The notes beneath the pieces were generated by a model. It saw nothing but the letters and a program-made list of their open reading frames with translations, had not been told where the DNA came from and did no database searches. Positions 58,116 to 64,000 of a DNA stretch of 64,000 nucleotides are shown one piece after another; position 1 is the first letter of the stretch, and each line of letters starts with the position of its first letter. Location of the stretch: assembly GCA_025738555.1 (NCBI GenBank), contig JAOVFP010000009.1, positions 4,402,001 to 4,466,000 on the forward strand, written 5' to 3'. The translations under genes and the position numbers were made by a program. This DNA comes from Cyathus striatus. Taxonomy: Eukaryota; Basidiomycota; Agaricomycetes; Agaricales; Nidulariaceae.

Positions 58116-58430
58116 GACTGAGGTCTTTACACTCCTCTCTAAATTTCTTCCAGAGTCCTGACAGAATCTGTGGACTCCCTGGAAAGTCTGAGGAATTTCC
58201 ACAAAATTTCCAGCCATTCCATGAACTCCATCCAGACTCTGGGTGGACTTGTTTTGGCAGAGACACCTGCCAAATTTTAGTTTTCCAGTCCAGGTGTTTT
58301 CTGGATGAATTCCACATAGAATCTGGATTATTGGCCAAATTCCACCTTTCAGCTGGAAGTCCAAAGGAATTTGCTATACCAGATTCCCACCTGGAATCCA
58401 TATGGATTCCAGGTAGCTTGTTTTAATTAG
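58116..58430. repeat. TTCCA/TGGAA-rich segment with 22-bp palindrome
   Basis: Dense TTCCAG and CTGGAA motifs in both orientations. At 58,392-58,413 lies a perfect palindrome centred on CCATATGG. It may be a MITE-like insertion or the element's subterminal region. Confidence 0.5.
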
Positions 58431-58760
58431 TAGTTTATTACCTACTTTACTTACTTGTATTATAAATAAATTAGTAGAGCATGGCATAGTTGCATAGTTT
58501 GAACCAGTATTGTTGTGATGATTACATAGCATTCATTCATATGATAGTGGATAGTGTGCATAAGCATCACACTATAGCTAGCTTGTGCATGGGCACATGC
58601 TGCACAGTCCACAACTTCTATGACTATGTCAAGTGTGATACTGTGTGCTGGGTGTGATACTGTGTGCTGGGTGTGACATTATGTATTGAGTGTGACATTA
58701 TGTAAAATGATACTGTAACACTATGAGAAAGTGAAAAGTGTGACACCTGCATGACACAGT

Positions 58761-59961
58761 TGTGGAGGAATAACCTTGGCTACGCGTAGCGAGCGGCTAT
58801 CCGACTTATTAGGCCACAGGAGAAGAACTGGATAACAACGTTAGTTTGTAACGTTGACGAAAACTTAGCTTTAATTGAACGATTCTTGAATAACTTGAGG
58901 TATTGACGCTCTTCAGTAAGACTTAAGGCTCGTGGTTTGCTTTAGCACGTAAGGATAAAGCCGTAAAGAGAGGTGAATTGCGAGGTATGATAGTACCTCC
59001 ATAATATACAACGGCAATGTACTACGGACTAATCCATCGCGTGCGTGCTCATACACCGACGGAGCCCAATCGAGACATAAAAGGAACTAAGAGTCACAAG
59101 GTACGTAGAATGACCGTGATAACCGAATGAAACACAAGATCATAAGTAAAATGAAAACTCAACACTTGGGTATTCTTGAGACCAACCGGATAACGCTCAC
59201 AACTGGTTTGAGGAGGCTCCACGGTGCCGGCACGATGACTTGTCCTACCCCTCCCCAAGGGTAGCTGCAGTTGCCCAAGCTGCTGGTGCAGCACGGCATC
59301 GCGGAGTGTTGAAGAGTTGTATCGGTACCTTATTGATCCCTCGAGCGCCGAAGTGTTGGTAGAGAACGGAAATCAAGCACCGTCGTGTGCCATGGTATGA
59401 TACAATAAAAAGAACTAGAATAGAAAGTAAAGATAAAGGAGTAAGTGATACGAGATAGGAAGAACAATGATACGACACCCAATTCCTCAGCCTGAAACCC
59501 CTATCCTTCCAACGCGAGATAACAACACGTGAGGAACGACGAAGGTAAAACCCATTCGCCGTGCTTGATCCTCCTCTTGAGGTAATGCTTGGGGCTAGAG
59601 AAAAGGTGAAGAGGGGAGATGCGAGAGACAAAAGTTGTAAACGGAAATACTTAACGCGTGTTGAACGCGCGTTGGCTGACGTGTTGGTCAGCTGACTTTG
59701 TTTGGCGAAGGCTTGTTTGGCATTGGCGTCCTACTCGCCATGCAGCTAAGTCCGTAACGAAAAGCTCGAAGAAAACAAAAGTGTGTTAGTACAATTGGAA
59801 TACGAAGCTCAAATAAAAGAAAAGGGTAAAATAGAGGAACGGTAAGCATAGGTTATATTCGTATTAGAACGAATTAAAGGAAAAGATGAGACGTGAAAGG
59901 AATAAACATTGTAATAGTACAACATCCCATTTGTACCCGTGGTCCAACCATCCCTTCCACA
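58761..59961. mobile_element. CpG-rich solo LTR, family S2
   Basis: It begins TGTGGAGGAATAACC and ends CATCCCTTCCACA, giving TGTGGA...TCCACA inverted ends. CAGT precedes it (58,757-58,760) and follows it (59,962-59,965). If the last A is counted as flank, the duplication is ACAGT, 5 bp. Its CpG density contrasts sharply with both flanks, so it is a young insertion. No coding regions and no paired LTR or internal region were found nearby. Orientation was not determined. Confidence 0.8.
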
Positions 59962-60153
59962 CAGTGTGTTGAGCATAATATGGTGTATTGAGCATGCTGT
60001 ATGACAGGGTGTGTTGAGCATGACACCATGTATTGAATGTGACAAAGGTGTCACAATGTTGCATAGTATTGCAGTATTACAATATTATACATCTCACAGT
60101 CTTACAGTCATCACAGCTACTTTTCACATTGTGTCACACTTTTCAGACATTTA

Positions 60154-60348
60154 TAGTTATAATATGTACTAAAAATATTGTAAGTAGTGAGTGTCTAGGT
60201 AGTGAGATAATGTCCCATGAATTTTGAAATTTTGGCTCAAAATACAAGCATGAAGCCATTTTTTGGCCAAATTTTCAAACTTCATGGGGCATTATCTCAC
60301 CATCTAGACACTTACTACACACAATATTTTTAGTATAAATTTTAACTG
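60154..60348. mobile_element. Small foldback MITE (TA duplication)
   Basis: Inverted arms of about 85 bases share ACTAAAAATATTGT, GTGTCTAG and GAGATAATG. TA flanks both ends (60,152-60,153 and 60,349-60,350). The right end reads CAGTTAAAATTTATAC inverted. It fits a Tc1/mariner-type MITE, old and CpG-free. Confidence 0.7.
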
Positions 60349-60350
60349 TA

Positions 60351-61600
60351 GATTTCTATATTTAACAATAGTATAAAGGTGTAATTCCAAGTATTCCTTG
60401 TGGAATGTCTGACACAAATTCATGCTGCTATACATATTTTGCATATATTCTTTTATATCTAGCAAGCTTATATGTTGACTGTTCATTACAATTCTTTGCT
60501 CATCTATAGTACTACATTCTAAAAGTACTATGCAGGTTTAATTATGTATCTACCTGGCTTGGCTAGGAAGATACAGCTTGAATAATAAAATATATGCTTT
60601 TTATACCCTCAAATTGCTTGAGTTCTCCTGCACCCAGTTCCCATTTTTTCCTCACATAACTTGATATAGAGCAAGTAAAGATACCTTATTATATATCCAT
60701 ATTCAGGCTGTGATATTATCTAGTAAATTGATCAGCCAAAATCATGGTTAATTGAGGTTAATTTTCGCATTTTTGGTATATTGAATATATATATCAGCAG
60801 ACATCAATTTTTTTACTTTTTTACCTTTACAATGATTGTAAATAGAATTTATACATATGTAGTACAAGTATACAAAATTACACAAAGATTGAGCAAGTAT
60901 GTGAGATTTGAGAGCAGATAACTTTTTGCTACTTCTGAAAAATAGGCATACTCATTCTTTTTGCACACCAGTGTAAGTTCTGGTATCCAGTGCAGTTAAT
61001 TATAGAAAATGAAGATCAATGGAGAGTCAAATTCTGGAGAGAATGCTGCTTTTTACCTAATATGAAACCAGACTCACTTTTGGTTTGGATTGACAAGCAA
61101 GATATAGTTGATGAATTGTAGGAAGACTTAAAGGGCTGAAGGAAGATTTGGGTATGATTCAGCTAGATACATGTATGTTTTCATACTTACCATATTCTAG
61201 CTTGGAGAACAGACATATGCACATGAAGTTCATACAGAAGAAGATATTATAGTAGAGTTCCAGAAGATACCTATCACTCAGGAAATATCAGGATCTTAAC
61301 ACCACATATTCAAATTTTGAAAGAATTGTTAACTATAGATCCTTTTGACTAAAGTATTGAAGAATACAATAACTTACCAGCTCTTCAATTTGTCTGAAAA
61401 ATGTCTAAAATAAGGAATCCAATGCACAAATACATACCTGCAGGGACAGTTCCATAATCTGGTGACTTGACACCTCTGGAAAGAGGAGAGATTGCACATT
61501 TGTTTTAAGCCAATGTCCCAGATGCAAGTGATATACCCACCCATCAAAGGTTTGGAACAGCACCTCTGGCTCATGCATACACTATCTTTATTGCATCCAC
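60351..61600. other. AT-rich stretch, nothing recognised
   Basis: No supported gene, repeat or motif. Confidence 0.4.
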
Positions 61601-61619
61601 AAGGGACAGCCTTATTCAA

Positions 61620-62050
61620 AGCAGTGATAGTGCCAATATATTAGAAGCAATATGGAAATATCAAACTGAAAATATGTAGGTAAAGGGACAGACAACTGAT
61701 GTAGACAGAGAATGCCTCAGTCACTTTGAAAGAAGAATGTTTGAGAGATCAATTCAAGCTGGAAGGGCTGGAAATTATGTATGGGGTTTTGATGTTGGTC
61801 CTATACAGAATAAAAGGGATGCATATGATGGTCTTCCAGAAACCTTGTTTGACACCAATGTAAATGGAAATGATAGTGATTTAGGTGAGTAATTGTACCA
61901 TTACATTAGTATTAGTGGGTAATTTGAAACATTTATAGTTTGGAGAGAATTACAGAGACTCAGAGACACCAACTAATGACTCTCCAAAGCCACAAAAACC
62001 CAAGCCAAAACCAAGACCTGTAACAAAGGAATGGGCTTGGTTAGAGTAGT
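61620..62050 (+). pseudogene. Decayed coding remnant, probably transposon-derived
   Basis: Frames read SDSANILEAIWKYQTEN, then TDVDRECLSHFERRMFERSI and GNYVWGFDVGPIQNKRDAYD. After an intron-like gap they read FGENYRDSETPTNDSPKP and KPRPVTKEWAWLE. Composition is coding-like, but I do not recognise the family. Stops interrupt it. Confidence 0.3.
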
Positions 62051-62179
62051 AAGTACTGCAGTAGACACATACAAACTTCAGTGTAGGTTTGAAATTGTAA
62101 TGATACTCATGTTCTGAATGATATTTCTTGCTCACACATATTTTCATATGAACATGTGTGTTATACTCAAGTAATACTC

Positions 62180-62440
62180 ACACTCAGGCTGATATATTGT
62201 GCTATAACTCAAATTCACACTGGTATTGCACTTTAGTGTGTTTGTCATGCTTAAGCATGTTTGTCATTGCATGCACGTCATGTGTTACATTTGTCATATT
62301 CTTTATGAGTGTTATACTTTTATGCATGTCACACATCTCACATCTATTTGCCACACATTTCACGCTCGTCACATGTGTCATGTCTTTGAGGCGCATCACG
62401 CTGTGATGATCTGCATGCATGTCATACTTTTATCAGATTT
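62180..62440. repeat. GTCA(C)AT-rich low-complexity tract
   Basis: Repeated CACAT, GTCAT and CATGTCA motifs in the plus strand. The overlapping open frames on both strands reflect this repetition and are not supported as genes. Confidence 0.5.
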
Positions 62441-62459
62441 TTCTGTCTCTACCATTATT

Positions 62460-63735
62460 CAAGTTGTCATAAGAGTGGAGTAAGTATGTAATAGTATAGA
62501 GTGAATTATATATGCAGAGGAAACAATAAGTACTTGTGGAATTGAAGATTGTAACATGGAAAATAACAATTAGAAAGTTATAGAAGTGTGGTAATGATAA
62601 GAAACTAGAATGAAAAATGTAGAGTGTATATGTAGTAGAAGTCTTACCTCCACTGACAGAGCATGAGAAATTTTGAAATGGGATGATATGATGTTTAATA
62701 ATCAGGACTAGAGATGTAATGAAATAACAAAGTAAAAACTATAATGGTTAGTCTGAATATGAGAGATGATGAGGTCATTATGATAGAAATGAATATTTTG
62801 GAAATATTTAACAATGTCATGTCCCATTCTATTTCACTAGGGACAAGAATTGCAGAGGAGACAGTCTAGGTAGCAGAGTAACCAGTACACATTAGTAAGG
62901 TGCATGAAAGTAGTAAACAGGTACAGAAGTAGTGGACCATTGGCTTCAAACCGTGTGTTGTGCCCCTTGGACTTCCAGTTCTGTATTTAAAACAAAGCAG
63001 AGTAAGTGACAAAATAGTGGAGTTGGCTCAAGGCCCAAGTAGAAGAAAGGATGTAAAAATAGTTGATTTGAAACTAAAGTCTATCTACATTACAAGAGTA
63101 GTTTATATAGTAAACTACTTTGTCCAGAAGCATATGGAGTAATGCCCATGGGTTTGTGGCATTCTAGAGGTAAGTGAAATGTAGACCATAGTAAACTAGT
63201 GATACACCTCTAGATTATAGTCATAGGTAAAATGGCCAAGGCTGGAGAATAAGGTAGAACAATAATAAAGAGAAGGGACAAGTAAACAGTTACAAGTAAA
63301 CATTAGTAAGGAAGAGTTTGATATATAACAAACATACACAGTCCAGAGGAAATGTCCATAATCTGGAGTAAAACCAGAGTTGACTTCAATGGTTTGGGAA
63401 TTGTCATGGATATGAAAAACAACTGAACAGAAAAGGACATATACTGAAAGAACTACATATGGATAACAAATCTGAAAGAATGGTGAGTCTATGTGATTCC
63501 ACATCACATTATATAGCTCTTTTAGTATGAGTATTCATTCATACATATGAAATCCCCTCCTGTACTTCTCTTCACTTTCTTGCTCAGTGGTCATTCCTTG
63601 CTTTCCTATTCTTTATTTTAGTGTCAACTACATCATCACCTTCTTTTCTTCTTGTTCTCTTTTCTGAAGGACTACTTTCTCATTTTCTCCTTTCTTGCCT
63701 AAGAAAAACTTACTATCATTTTTCTATAGTCATGT
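62460..63735. other. Purine-rich stretch, possibly a decayed LTR
   Basis: Long runs of A/G-rich text (AGTAAGTA, GAATGAAAAATG, AGAAAGGATG) resemble in style the purine-rich half of the S2 LTR, but I could not align them. No gene supported. Confidence 0.3.
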
Positions 63736-63739
63736 GCAG

Positions 63740-63925
63740 TTTTGTCACACAGGGTCTGAATCAATGACTGACTTGTCAATGCAAGAGGCTGAATTACACT
63801 ACTAAGTAATGAGCTATGGGTTAAATGTGGCATCACTGAGTGCTCTGATTCCTTGGATATGAAAGATACAGAAATTTTTTCATTATAGACCTGTTGGAAC
63901 CCCATCAACATGTCACAATCATGAT
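63740..63925. mobile_element. Decayed relative of the 19.46 kb hAT-type MITE
   Basis: Shared blocks in order: AGTCAATGA/ATCAATGACTGAC, TACTAAG, TTTAATGTGGC against TTAAATGTGGC, TCAGCGCTCTAATTC against TGAGTGCTCTGATTC, and TTATAGACC. Nearly all CpGs of the 19 kb copy are TpG or CpA here. Ends were not located. Confidence 0.6.
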
Positions 63926-64000
63926 ACACATGAAAGCATGATGTGCTTGAAATGTATTATACATCTCAAAGATGTAACAAAAGTAACACTTATGATGTGT

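Noticed and set aside
62202..62483. His/Met/Val-rich open frames on both strands
   Set aside because: Produced by the GTCACAT low-complexity tract.

Overview
The window reads as a transposon graveyard from a filamentous fungus, most probably an agaricomycete basidiomycete. The reasons are a multi-exon DUF6534-type membrane protein gene with many short GT-AG introns, remnants of fungal kinase-like and PHD-finger genes, and a KDZ-type transposon with Cys/His clusters, a class best known from mushrooms. No rRNA, functional tRNA, CRISPR array or bacterial-type operon is visible. Most coding sequence is broken by stops and frameshifts. CpG is very scarce from about 24 kb to the end, while a few elements inside that region keep many CpGs. 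This points to methylation-driven decay of old copies and recent arrival of the CpG-rich ones.

Layout. 1-4.7 kb holds a decayed PHD-finger gene and a degenerate minisatellite. 5.2-6.8 kb holds a TA-flanked TIR element and a related partial copy. 7.0-8.5 kb holds a tandem repeat and a gag-like zinc-knuckle remnant. 11.7-13.3 kb holds the DUF6534 gene. 14.7-17.5 kb holds decayed gene remnants (possible F-box, kinase-like, proline-rich). 17.56-23.8 kb is a nest: an LTR-like dispersed repeat split by a TIR element, which contains a MITE, a hAT-type MITE with an 8-bp target duplication, and a 5'-truncated LINE with an open RT-RNase H frame. A second copy of the dispersed repeat at 31.2-32.0 kb has the empty site. 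24.2-27.3 kb is a decayed pogo-like transposase region.

33.6-53.4 kb is the main structure: one Helitron Rep/helicase gene on the minus strand, broken into five pieces by four separate insertions. From the gene's 5' end these are a Tc1/mariner-like element (47,559-52,120, TA), a solo LTR (46,198-46,952, CCTGC duplication), a KDZ-type element (37,121-45,880, 8-bp duplication with one mismatch) and a MULE-like element (35,512-36,604, perfect 9-bp duplication). The KDZ element itself contains another solo LTR and a short non-autonomous relative (39,623-40,918). Both KDZ-family elements carry a tRNA-like module with A-box and B-box at about the same distance from one end. The Tc1-like element carries a second, non-transposase gene with a basic stretch and a possible SAM-like C-terminus, plus a RecQ-like helicase fragment.

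54.5-64 kb contains a large GAGTGTGA-rich palindromic element, a decayed transposase-like gene, a CpG-rich solo LTR (58,761-59,961), a small foldback MITE and mostly non-coding AT-rich sequence. All calls come from reading the sequence and recognising motifs; no database search was possible.
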